Positions 43,986 through 52,739 of a DNA stretch of 64,000 bases are shown piece after piece (position 1 is the stretch's first letter; each line of letters opens with the position of its first letter). The stretch covers positions 310,001 through 374,000 of the forward strand of contig CAXXLS010000014.1 in NCBI GenBank assembly GCA_963677135.2, given 5' to 3'. A program made the position numbers and the translations under genes. The DNA comes from Seleniibacterium sp963677135 (GTDB lineage Bacteria; Desulfobacterota; Desulfuromonadia; Desulfuromonadales; Geopsychrobacteraceae). The notes under the pieces are model-generated. The model was not told the DNA's origin. It made no database searches and saw only the letters and a list, made by a program, of their open reading frames with translations.

Positions 43986-44021
43986 CCGACCGACTCTGTA
44001 GAATAAAGACCATTCAAGAAA

Positions 44022-44070
44022 CGCGGTCCAGACAGCGGACGACCATGTCCCTGTCCGGACCGCGCTTTTT
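44022..44070 (+). terminator. terminator between dctM and the UxaA-type gene
   Basis: A 14-bp interrupted stem CGCGGTCCAGACAG / CTGTCCGGACCGCG followed by CTTTTT, 22 bases before the next start codon. It should reduce read-through into the dehydratase gene, or act as an attenuator since no other promoter is obvious between them. Confidence 0.75.
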
Positions 44071-44091
44071 AACACCGACAAAGGATCGCCC

Positions 44092-45609
44092 ATGGCCAAG
44101 GCTCAAATCATCAGGCTTCATCCGGAAGACAACGTCGTGGTTGCCGCTGACGCTCTGCCCGCCGGAACGCATCTTGAGACGGACAACCTGACCTGTCTGG
44201 AGGATATCCCCGCCGGGCACAAGCTGGCAACCAGGGCGATTGCCGTCGGCGAGCCGGTTTATAAATACAGTCAGGTGATCGGGTTTGCGACCTCCGATAT
44301 CCCGGCCGGGGCTCATGTTCATGTTCACAACTGCGGGGTTCAGGAATTCCAGCGCGACTACGCCATCGGAACGGATCGCCGCCACCTGCCCCTCCTGCCC
44401 GAGGAGGACCAGGCCGGGTTCCAGGGGATCGTCCGTAGCGACGGCCAGGTGGCCACCCGCAACTACGTCGCTATCCTGTCGACGGTCAACTGTTCCGCGA
44501 CCGTCTGCCGACGCATCGCGGCCCATTTCAGCGAACCGGTGATGACCGCCTTTCCCAATGTCGATGGCATTGTCCCGCTGGTCCACAACACCGGGTGTGC
44601 AATGGCCAATAGTGGCGAAGGCTACGACACCCTGATGCGCACCCTGCGGGGCTATCTGAAGCACCCCAATTTCGCCGCGGTGCTGGTCGTCGGCCTGGGG
44701 TGTGAAGTCTTTCAGATCAAGGATGTGCTGAAACAACAGTCGCGGCCCGGGATGATCCGCCACCTGAACATCCAGGAGCAGGGGGGAACCCGCAAGGCCA
44801 TTGCCGCCGGGATTGAATATATCCAGGAGATGCTGCCGGAAGCCGACCGCGTCACCCGGCAAAGGGTTTCCGCTCGGCACCTCAAGGTGGCCCTGCAGTG
44901 CGGGGGATCCGATGCCTACTCCGGCATCACAGCCAACCCGGCCCTGGGCGCGGCCGCCGACCTGGTCGTGCGGAACGGGGGGGCGGCCATTCTTGCGGAA
45001 ACATCGGAGATCTACGGGGCGGAACACCTGCTGACCCGCCGTGCGATCAGTGCCGAGGTGGCTGAAAAGTTGATCGAACGCATCCGCTGGTGGGAGGACT
45101 ATACCCGCCGCAACGGCGGTGAGATGAACAACAACCCGTCACCGGGCAACAAGGCCGGCGGCCTGACCACAATCCTGGAAAAGTCGCTGGGTGCGGTCTC
45201 CAAGGGGGGGACCTCCGATCTCGTCGATGTCTTTCACTATGCCGAACCGATAACGACGCCGGGCCTGGTCCTCATGGACAGCCCCGGTTACGACCCCTGC
45301 TCCATTACCGGCGAAGTGGCCAGCGGCGCAAACATTGTCTGCTTTACGACCGGTGCCGGGTCCGCGTATGGCTGCAAACCGTCCCCTTCCATCAAGCTGT
45401 GTTCCAACAGCCGCACTTTTGAGCGGATGGAAGAAGACATGGATATCAACTGCGGGCTGATGCTGGACTCCGGGATCTCCCTGGAGGCCATGGGCGAACG
45501 GATCTTTCAGTACATTCTTGATGTCGCCTCGGGCAAACAATCGAAAAGCGAACTCCTCGACATGGGGGATTCTGAGTTTATACCGTGGCATATCGGGGCG
45601 GTCATGTAA
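44092..45609 (+). CDS. UxaA/GarD-family sugar-acid dehydratase
   Basis: A 505-residue enzyme of the altronate/galactarate dehydratase family. Residues 1-90 form a SAF domain (ATRAIAVGEPVYKYSQVIGF, AGAHVHVHNCGVQEF); residues 110-505 are the dehydratase body with STVNCSATVCRRIA, HNTGCAMANSGEG, LQCGGSDAYSGITANPALG and TTGAGSAYGCKPSPSIKLCSN, whose Cys residues could hold iron. The family converts sugar acids to 2-keto-3-deoxy acids, or related hydroxyacids. Beside a TRAP importer it probably acts on the imported substrate; which sugar acid cannot be read from sequence. Confidence 0.85.
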   Translation: MAKAQIIRLHPEDNVVVAADALPAGTHLETDNLTCLEDIPAGHKLATRAIAVGEPVYKYSQVIGFATSDIPAGAHVHVHNCGVQEFQRDYAIGTDRRHLPLLPEEDQAGFQGIVRSDGQVATRNYVAILSTVNCSATVCRRIAAHFSEPVMTAFPNVDGIVPLVHNTGCAMANSGEGYDTLMRTLRGYLKHPNFAAVLVVGLGCEVFQIKDVLKQQSRPGMIRHLNIQEQGGTRKAIAAGIEYIQEMLPEADRVTRQRVSARHLKVALQCGGSDAYSGITANPALGAAADLVVRNGGAAILAETSEIYGAEHLLTRRAISAEVAEKLIERIRWWEDYTRRNGGEMNNNPSPGNKAGGLTTILEKSLGAVSKGGTSDLVDVFHYAEPITTPGLVLMDSPGYDPCSITGEVASGANIVCFTTGAGSAYGCKPSPSIKLCSNSRTFERMEEDMDINCGLMLDSGISLEAMGERIFQYILDVASGKQSKSELLDMGDSEFIPWHIGAVM

Positions 45610-45610
45610 C

Positions 45611-45637
45611 CGGTTTCTGTTCGAAAACCGCCCTTTT
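45611..45637 (+). terminator. terminator after the UxaA-type gene
   Basis: CGGTTTC and GAAAACCG form a short stem with one bulge, then CCCTTTTTC, immediately after the stop codon. Confidence 0.6.
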
Positions 45638-45640
45638 TCA

Positions 45641-45935
45641 CAATCTCTGCGTCACCCTGCGTCCTGGCTTGTGCGGCGTAAGGCACTACGCCTCCGCGCC
45701 ATGCCTTGGCTTCCTTGACCTTGTAAAAAATTCCTGGTTTTCGAATCAGAAACCTCCCTATCTTCAGAAACCGATTATCGCAAGCAGCTCGAGCCATTGA
45801 GGAAATGCCCTGCCCCGGCAATCTCTGCGTCATCCTGCGTCCTGGCTTGCGCGACGTAAAGGACTACGCCTCCGCGCCATGCCTTGGCTTCCTTGACCTT
45901 GTAAAAAATTCCTGGTTTTCGAATCAGAAACCTCC
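45641..45935. repeat. two 117-bp direct repeats
   Basis: Copies at 45641-45757 and 45819-45935 begin CAATCTCTGCGTCA and end in CGAATCAGAAACCTCC, differing at a handful of positions, and are separated by 61 bases of unique sequence. Each contains short ORF-like stretches on both strands, but no ribosome site. This looks like a dispersed intergenic repeat of the genome. The remaining 45936-46251 holds a likely promoter (TTGACA 45954-45959, TTAAAT 45977-45982) for the next gene. Confidence 0.8.
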
Positions 45936-46251
45936 ACTTCCCGCCAATTTTTCTTGACAAGATCTTTTCCCGGCAGTTAAATGCCGAGCCTTGAAGGAGA
46001 AAGGTCAATTCCAAGAGGTTCAACAGGCACGAGTTACCGCAAGCCATTCTGATACGTCACAGCCCATCTGCCCGGCCCGTCACCAGATCATGACATTGCT
46101 CTTTACCCGTTCACCCGTTGTTCCTGCCTGGCACTGCGCCTTTCCGGTAGACAAGACGAACATCGCAACAATCAGGAGATCCGCCGGGTTCCGGTCGGAC
46201 CGTTCTCCGCTTTGACCATGCCACAGAGAAAACGTTTAGAAGGTTGACATC

Positions 46252-46884
46252 ATGAACAAGAAAATTGCTGAAGGAAAAGCCCTGGGGCTTAAATACGAAA
46301 TTTACGACACCACCGGGATTGTCGAGCAGATCGCGTTCAGCAAGGACATGCTGATGACCCAGTCTCCGCAGGAATACATGGTGCATCTGCCTGCCTTCGA
46401 TGGCGGGGCATCGCTGCCGAGGCGTCACCAGCAGATTCGCCTGCAGGGCGATTCCGAGCCCATCGAGCTGGACGGCACCGTGGTCGCCGACAACAGCGGT
46501 CAGCAGTTGACCCTGTTTCTGCTGACCCAGAACCGGGGAAAAAAAGGCACCTATTTCGGCAGCGTCAACCACAGCACCAGCAGAACAACGGACAACCCCA
46601 GCCTGATGCGCGACGAACTGTTCCCCTGGACCAGTTTCTGGATGGCCCTGGGGCTGGCTCTCGTGGCGGCATTTGTCTACCAGCTGACGGGCCAGGACAG
46701 AACCGTGCTGCAGGCGCTGCTGGTCACGGCTTTCTCCGTTCCCGCCATTTTCCTGCCCCTTTACGTGATCGGCTGGTTGATCGGCCTGCTGCGGACCATC
46801 GCCGTTCGCCAGAACCGGGACTTCCGGACCCACGCCGAGGCCCTGCGCCAGCAGCTGCAGGGGAACACTCCGGGAATGGCCTGA
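46252..46884 (+). CDS. two-helix membrane protein, paralogue 1 of 3
   Basis: A 210-residue protein. Residues 1-120 are a soluble beta-rich region starting MNKKIAEGKALGLKYEIYDT, with QQLTLFLLTQNRGKKGTYFG; then LFPWTSFWMALGLALVAAFV and VTAFSVPAIFLPLYVIGWLI form two membrane helices near 130 and 165, and a basic tail follows. Paralogues lie at 47165 and 50103. I do not recognise the family. The N-terminal domain should be cytoplasmic, as there is no signal peptide. Ribosome site AAGG is nine bases upstream. Confidence 0.75.
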   Translation: MNKKIAEGKALGLKYEIYDTTGIVEQIAFSKDMLMTQSPQEYMVHLPAFDGGASLPRRHQQIRLQGDSEPIELDGTVVADNSGQQLTLFLLTQNRGKKGTYFGSVNHSTSRTTDNPSLMRDELFPWTSFWMALGLALVAAFVYQLTGQDRTVLQALLVTAFSVPAIFLPLYVIGWLIGLLRTIAVRQNRDFRTHAEALRQQLQGNTPGMA

Positions 46885-47090
46885 GTCCCCCTCCCTTTCT
46901 AATGACTCCGGCCCCCATAAACAGGGTGTCCCGGATTCAGTCAGGCAGAAGCACACAGCCCGGTCGGGATCTTCCGGCCGGGCTGTGCTGACGTAGACCT
47001 GTGCCCGTTCCCCCTCTCCCGGCCTCTGAACCGTTTTCCGAAAAAAGATCTTGCCTTTCTTCTCAATCATGACAATAATAGTAATAGTTC

Positions 47091-47131
47091 AAGAGCAAGG
47101 GAGCTCCGCCTCCCTTGCTCTTTGTTTTTTT
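47091..47131 (+). terminator. terminator-like hairpin before paralogue 2
   Basis: AAGAGCAAGGGAG / CTCCCTTGCTCTT with a six-base loop and a long T-run (TTGTTTTTTT). It lies 206 bases after paralogue 1 and only 34 bases before paralogue 2, so it may terminate the first gene or attenuate the second. A GC-rich 10-bp hairpin, CACAGCCCGG/CCGGGCTGTG, lies earlier at about 46955-46990. Confidence 0.75.
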
Positions 47132-47164
47132 GGGGACAACCCGATAAGAAAGAAGGTGACCGTC

Positions 47165-47767
47165 ATGATGAGAAAGATTGCTGAAGGAAGTACCTTGGGC
47201 CTCAAGTATGAAATCTATGACAACACCGGCGTTGTTGATCAGGTTGAGATGAAAGACGATGCTCTCACATTCAAGCCCGTCGAAGGGCATCACCATATCC
47301 GGATCCCGGAATTCGGGGTCGGCAGCCAGGAAGGAAACCGCATCCAGTGGCTTCACCTCAAGGGGGAAGCGGAAAATATCGAGCTGGAAGACGTCACGGC
47401 TCCGGCTTGTACCGGTGAGCAGCTGACCCTGTTCTCGGTGAGACAGGCTCATCACGAGAAGGGGTCGTATTTCAGGTTCTTTAACCACAGTACCCATCAG
47501 GCGGTTGACAACCTGAGGGCCCTGCGTGACCAGCTGTTCCCCTGGGCCAGCCTCTGGTCGTTGCTGAGCATCGGTTTGACAGGGGTTTTCTATTACCTTC
47601 TTTCACACCAGGAGCGAGGCGCCATCGAGGCCTTTTTCGTTACCGTTGCGACCATGCCGGTGCTGTTTGTACCGATGTACCTGATCGGCCTGACAATCGG
47701 CCTGGCCAGAATGACCGCAGTTCGCAACAACCGGTCCTTCAGGAGCTATGCGACCAACCTGCGCTGA
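47165..47767 (+). CDS. two-helix membrane protein, paralogue 2 of 3
   Basis: A 200-residue protein, start chosen at the MMRKIAEGSTLGLKYEIYDN position by alignment with the other two copies; the frame extends to 47051. The pattern is the same: beta-rich region with EQLTLFSVRQAHHEKGSYFR, then LFPWASLWSLLSIGLTGVFY and two helices, then a short basic tail. Divergence from paralogue 1 is large outside the motif IAEG-x-x-LGLKYEI and LFPW, so the duplication is old. Confidence 0.75.
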   Translation: MMRKIAEGSTLGLKYEIYDNTGVVDQVEMKDDALTFKPVEGHHHIRIPEFGVGSQEGNRIQWLHLKGEAENIELEDVTAPACTGEQLTLFSVRQAHHEKGSYFRFFNHSTHQAVDNLRALRDQLFPWASLWSLLSIGLTGVFYYLLSHQERGAIEAFFVTVATMPVLFVPMYLIGLTIGLARMTAVRNNRSFRSYATNLR

Positions 47768-48059
47768 GATAAAATCCTTCCGCAGCCGGACCCTGCGTCC
47801 GGCTGCCTCCGCTCGATCAAAACCTCTATTTTTTTCCGATAGACCCTGCCGGGCCTAAGAGCCCGGATCAAGCCGGAATCTCATCCTGACAACTTACTAT
47901 TGACATAAATATTTCAGACAGTTACAAAAAAAGAAGCAGTTCATGTGTGAGGGGGAAGCACGATTCGAAGCTGCCGTATCCGCGTCTGGATCTACAATCA
48001 CACCAGAAAACTCCCTCCTTTCGTTTCATCCGCAGCCTGTCAAATGAAAAGAGGTCATC

Positions 48060-49622
48060 ATGCCGGTCCGTCCATCCCGATCCGTTTCATCCGTCACGTC
48101 TATTCTGGTCCTGGCTTCGGTCCTGTTCTGCTGCGGCTCCTGCTCTTCCGGAGGCGGCGGGGACTCGTCCTCCGCGACCGTAGAAGAGGTCTTCACGGTC
48201 AGCTTCTACGCTTTTGAGGAACCAGTGGTCAGCGGACAAACCTTCTATATCGACCCGGTCAGCGGCAGCCGCAGCGGCGACGGAAGCGAAAGCGCTCCCT
48301 GGCGAACCCTGCAGCAGGTGATCGAAGACGGGCTGATCGAACATTACGCCTATTCGGAAAGCTACAACCCCAATTCCGAGCTGAAAGTCGTCAATGCCGG
48401 GGCCCCGGTCAAGGGAGGGGACTGCCTGGTGTTGAAGTCCGGATATCATGGCTATCTGGACCTGCGAACCTTTATCTTCGATGACTGGCTGACGATCAAA
48501 GGAGAGACCGGGTCCGAGGCGGTGCTGGCAAAAATCAGCCTGGTGGGGGCTTTCCGGAAGGTGTTCTTCAAGAACATCACCGTCAACAAGGAAAGCTTCA
48601 ACACCATGGGCCATGAAGAAACGGCCTACTATGAGAGCGACGCCATCGACGGGGCGGCCATCTACTGCGCATCAAACAGTTTTTACGGTGACGGCGCTGA
48701 TATCAAATTCAAGGAGATGACAGTCATGACCGCCGCGGACAGTTCCGACTGGGACGCAGCGACCTGGGTGGAGAGGGCCGATTCCGGCGTGGCATTTCGC
48801 GGCGTACCGCGCAGTGAGCTGGTTGATTCAACGATCATCAATGTAGCCACCGGCATTGCCGTCAGTGACGACTGCAGCGACAGCTACATCGTGAACAATA
48901 CCGTTCAGGGCTATCGTATCGATGGCGCCCGCATCATCAGCGACAACATCTATTTCGCCGACAACGAGATTCTCGACTGCTACAAGGTGGACGACAACCA
49001 CGATGACGGCATTCAGAGCTATTCCTACACCGAAGCAGGAGCAGGGACCGGCGTCATCAAAAATGTGATCCTGCGCAACAACATCATTATCGGCACGACG
49101 AACCCGGCTCACCCTCTGGCTGGGAACCCTCAGGGAATCGGCTGCTTTGACGGTATGTTTGACAACTGGACAGTTGAAAACAACCTGGTTGTGTCCAGCA
49201 CCTGGCACGGCATCTCTTTTTACGGACTGCGCAACAGCGCCATCCTGAACAACACCGTCATCGACCTGGACAGTACGGACAACCCGGTGCCGTGGATCAT
49301 GATTCACGCCCATAAGGACGGAACAGAAAGCTCGGACAACATCATTGCCAACAATATCGTTGCAAACACCGTCAGTGGCTCGGGAACCAAACTGACCCAG
49401 GCAGACAACTACATTATCGGCAAGGGGAACGATGCTCTGAACGATATTCTGTTTACCGATCCTGACCAGTTTGATTACACCCTTCAGGACAACGCGACCA
49501 CCCGGTCCGAAGTGATCGATCAGGGGCAGGCCAGGGAAGGCTATTATTCTTCCAGCTATGACCTGCTCGGATTTTCCCGCGATCAGCGTCCCGACCTGGG
49601 AGCCTACGAAGCCCGCCCCTGA
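48060..49622 (+). CDS. right-handed beta-helix repeat lipoprotein
   Basis: A 520-residue exported protein. The N-terminal hydrophobic stretch SILVLASVLFCCGSCSSGGG ends in a cysteine cluster that fits a lipobox imperfectly, followed by a Gly/Ser linker. From about residue 60, FYIDPVSGSRSGDGSESAPW starts a parallel beta-helix (pectate-lyase-like fold), with many NNxI/NNTV rungs such as SYIVNNTVQGY, ILRNNIIIG and SAILNNTVIDL, closing with LGAYE. Beta-helix proteins of this type often bind or cleave polysaccharides; catalytic residues were not identified. It sits between paralogues 2 and 3 of the membrane family. Confidence 0.82.
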   Translation: MPVRPSRSVSSVTSILVLASVLFCCGSCSSGGGGDSSSATVEEVFTVSFYAFEEPVVSGQTFYIDPVSGSRSGDGSESAPWRTLQQVIEDGLIEHYAYSESYNPNSELKVVNAGAPVKGGDCLVLKSGYHGYLDLRTFIFDDWLTIKGETGSEAVLAKISLVGAFRKVFFKNITVNKESFNTMGHEETAYYESDAIDGAAIYCASNSFYGDGADIKFKEMTVMTAADSSDWDAATWVERADSGVAFRGVPRSELVDSTIINVATGIAVSDDCSDSYIVNNTVQGYRIDGARIISDNIYFADNEILDCYKVDDNHDDGIQSYSYTEAGAGTGVIKNVILRNNIIIGTTNPAHPLAGNPQGIGCFDGMFDNWTVENNLVVSSTWHGISFYGLRNSAILNNTVIDLDSTDNPVPWIMIHAHKDGTESSDNIIANNIVANTVSGSGTKLTQADNYIIGKGNDALNDILFTDPDQFDYTLQDNATTRSEVIDQGQAREGYYSSSYDLLGFSRDQRPDLGAYEARP

Positions 49623-50102
49623 ACACGATGGCAGGCATCAGCGTCACCGGGAGAACAAAAAGCTCCTACATGGCTGAAAAACAGTTAATTTTCCCATATT
49701 CAGGAAAATCAACGGTTTAAAAAAAATATAACCGGTTATTATCTTCACTTTTTCCAACCGAACAGATTAACGTCCTGAAGACAGGGAGTTAGCTCCTTGT
49801 CTTCCCCCTGAAAAACGGAATTTGACCACAGAGCCCGCCAAAATCCTCAGCAAGCTGTCATATGCCCACGTCCCACATATGGACAGCACCATTTTCGAGA
49901 CGTCGTTTCCACTTCAAATTCAATCTTAACATATTGAATTAAAACGGATTTTTCTTTCAAAAAGCTATTGCAAGCCACGCCGCTCTGCCTCTACAATTTC
50001 AACATTGGACCTGAGTTGAACAGAGACAATCGAATCACAAACCCCTGCCATCTGTTACTGCAGCAATCATCAACACCTTGAGAACTTAACGAGAACAGAA
50101 TC
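49623..50102. other. intergenic region with hairpins and promoter
   Basis: This holds a palindrome ATAACCGGTTAT near 49730, a 12-bp interrupted hairpin GAAGACAGGGAG/CTCCTTGTCTTC (49777-49804) without a T-run, and a promoter for the third paralogue: TTGCAA 49968-49973 and TACAAT 49992-49997, 18 bases apart. No gene is supported. Confidence 0.5.
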
Positions 50103-50735
50103 ATGAAAAAGAAGATCGCAGAAGGCAACGCATTAGGTTTGAAATACGAAATTTTTGACAACACCGGCATTATCGATCATATCGAGTTCAGCCAGGATAT
50201 GGTTTACATCGCCCCCACGACAGGGCGTCATATCCGGGTGCCCGAACTTGACAACTACCCTTTCCACCTCAATCGCCATCAGAGTCTGAAACTGAAAGGT
50301 GAGCAGGACAGCATCGACCTCGACAACATGGACGCCATCGGGAACAACGGCCAGGAGCTGACACTGTTCCTCCTGACCCGCAGCAGAAGCAACCGGGGTT
50401 CCTATTTCAGCCTGGTCAATCACGATACCCACAAAGCCTTGACCAACGACAATTCCATGCGGGCCCAATTGTTCCCCTGGGCAGGAACCTGGGCCATGTT
50501 TGCTATCGTCATGATTGCATTTTTCTTCAACATGCACGAAATTCAGCACCGGCAGACCCAAGAGGCCATCATGCTGTGTCTCTATTTTTCACCGGTCATC
50601 ATGCTGCCCCTGTTCATCGCCGGCAGCGGCGTCGGATTCCTCAGGTCCCTGGTTGTCAAACGTAATCGGGCCTTTAAAAACTATGCCGCGACATTGTGCC
50701 AGAAACTGGACGTCAGCAACTCAGGGCTGGCCTGA
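50103..50735 (+). CDS. two-helix membrane protein, paralogue 3 of 3
   Basis: A 210-residue protein beginning MKKKIAEGNALGLKYEIFDN with QELTLFLLTRSRSNRGSYFS and LFPWAGTWAMFAIVMIAFFF, then a second helix CLYFSPVIMLPLFIAGSGVG and a basic tail. It is closer to paralogue 1 than paralogue 2 is. It has its own promoter. The second hairpin-repeat array starts only about eight bases after its stop codon, so these hairpins lie in its 3' untranslated RNA. Confidence 0.75.
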   Translation: MKKKIAEGNALGLKYEIFDNTGIIDHIEFSQDMVYIAPTTGRHIRVPELDNYPFHLNRHQSLKLKGEQDSIDLDNMDAIGNNGQELTLFLLTRSRSNRGSYFSLVNHDTHKALTNDNSMRAQLFPWAGTWAMFAIVMIAFFFNMHEIQHRQTQEAIMLCLYFSPVIMLPLFIAGSGVGFLRSLVVKRNRAFKNYAATLCQKLDVSNSGLA

Positions 50736-50742
50736 ATAGGGA

Positions 50743-52706
50743 GTCGGCTGGCGGGCCGGGACCCGCCGACTTTGATTGTGAATTTAAAGATTGTATTGCA
50801 ACAGTCAAAAACAAAGTCGCGGGGTTGCGCCCCCGCACGCGCCATACTCTTTTGTCATGCCACAAAAGAGTATGCAGAAAAGGGCACCCCGGCTCCTTGC
50901 CCTGCGGGTTCCCTCCATGATGACCAGCTTGTGCAGCGCGAAAAAAACTCGCCTGCGGCTCAAACAGTTTTCCGCTTGTTTCTGCAAAAGCTGGCCATCA
51001 TTCCGGCTGCGTCACAAGGGGCTGAGGTTGCTGTTTGCAAGTATTCCCCTTCTATCAAGCCGCACAGCGGCTTTACGGTTCTGCCCGTTTATGCGTCAGC
51101 ATCCGGGCGGGTTGTTGTTTGCAGGTTCTGACAATAATTCGCAGACGGACTCAATTGTCGTCAGCGTATTTGACCTTCAGGGCATTTTTGTTTCCTTTTG
51201 TTGCCCAGGACAAAAGGAAGCCGGCTGCCAGGCCGGGACCCGGCGGTTTTGATGGTGCTTTAAGGTTTTAACAGACACAGTCAAAGACTAGACCGCGGGG
51301 TCGCGCCCCCGCTCGGCGCCTTACTATTTGTCCCAGGCGGGCGACAAATAGTAAGCACAAAGCGCCCTTTTTTACCTGTCCGAGGGACGATCAGCAATTC
51401 CCAGTAGGGAGCATTCAGGCCAGCAACGACCCGGCCCACGCTGAGCAGACTCAGCGAAAGGCCAGAACCGCAAAAATGCGGTTGGCATTTTGATAAATGA
51501 TCTGTGATCTTCAAGCCGCACAGCGGCTTTACGGTTCTGCCCGTTTATGCGTCAGCATCCGGGCGGGTTGTTGTTTGCAGGTTCTGACAATAATTCGCAG
51601 ACGGACTCACTTGTCGTCAGCGTATTTGACCTTCAGGGCATTTTTGCTTCCTTTTGTTGCCCAGGACAAAAGGAAGCCGGCTGCCGGGCCGGGACCCGGC
51701 GGTTTTGATGGTGCTTTAAGGTTTAAACAGGCACAGTCAAAGACTAGACCGCGGGGTCGCGCCCCCGCTCGGCGCCTTACTATTTGTCCCAGGCGGGCGA
51801 CAAATAGTAAGCACAAAACGCCCTTTTTACATGTCCGGGGGACAATCCGCTGTTCCCAGTCGGCAGCATTCATTACAGCAACGACCCGGCCCACGCTGAG
51901 CAGGCTCAGCTAAAGGCCAGAACCGCAAAAACACCAAAGGTGTTTTGACTGTTGAAAAGCCCCTCATCTCCAAGCCGCTAAGCGGCTTTGCGGTTCTGCC
52001 CGTTCATGCGTCAGCATCCGGGCGGGTTGTTGTTTGCAGGTTCTGACAATAATTCGCAGACGGACTCAATTGTCGTCAGCGTATTTGACCTTCAGGGCAT
52101 TTTTGCTTCCTTTTGTTGCCCAGGACAAAAGGAAGCCGGCTGCCGGGCCGGGACCCGGCGGTTTTGATGGTGCTTTAAGGTTTAAACAGGCACAGTCAAA
52201 GACTAGACCGCGGGGTCGCGCCCCCGCTCGGCGCCTTACTATTTGTCCCAGGCGGGCGACAAATAGTAAGCACAAAACGCCCTTTTTACATGTCCGGGGG
52301 ACAATCCGCTGTTCCCAGTCGGCAGCATTCATTACAGCAACGACCCGGCCCACGCTGAGCAGGCTCAGCTAAAGGCCAGAACCGCAAAAACACCAAAGGT
52401 GTTTTGACTGTTGAAAAGCCCCTCATCTCCAAGCCGCTAAGCGGCTTTGCGGTTCTGCCCGTTTATGCGTCAGCATCCGGGCGGGTTGTTATTTGCTGGC
52501 AATAGCAATAAATTCTAGTCTGACTCAATTGTCGTCAGTGTACTTGACCTTAAAGAGTTTCTTTTCCTCCCTTTTCTTTGCGACCAAAGAAAAGGGAGTC
52601 GGCTGGCGGGCCGGGACCCGCCGACTTTGATTGTGAATTTAAAGATTGAAGATTGTATTGCAACAGTCAAAAACAAAGTCACAGGGTCGCGCCCCTGACA
52701 TGTTCA
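50743..52706. repeat. array of hairpin-rich repeats (array 2)
   Basis: It opens with a near copy of the 300-base module at 21180-21490, followed by a partial unit (51056-51463) almost identical to 20095-20500, then units at 51464-51918, 51919-52378 and 52379-52706. In the last two, the first inner hairpin is AAAACACC/GGTGTTTT in place of AAAATGCC/GGCATTTT, and the final unit has CTCCCTTTTCTTT/AAAGAAAAGGGAG (52567-52598) in place of TTCCTTTTGT/ACAAAAGGAA, and CAGGG/CCCTG in place of GCGGGG/CCCCGC. Paired arms change together. No open frame with a ribosome site is supported. Confidence 0.85.
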
Positions 52707-52739
52707 GATACCAAGCCAAAGATACCAAGGATACACACC

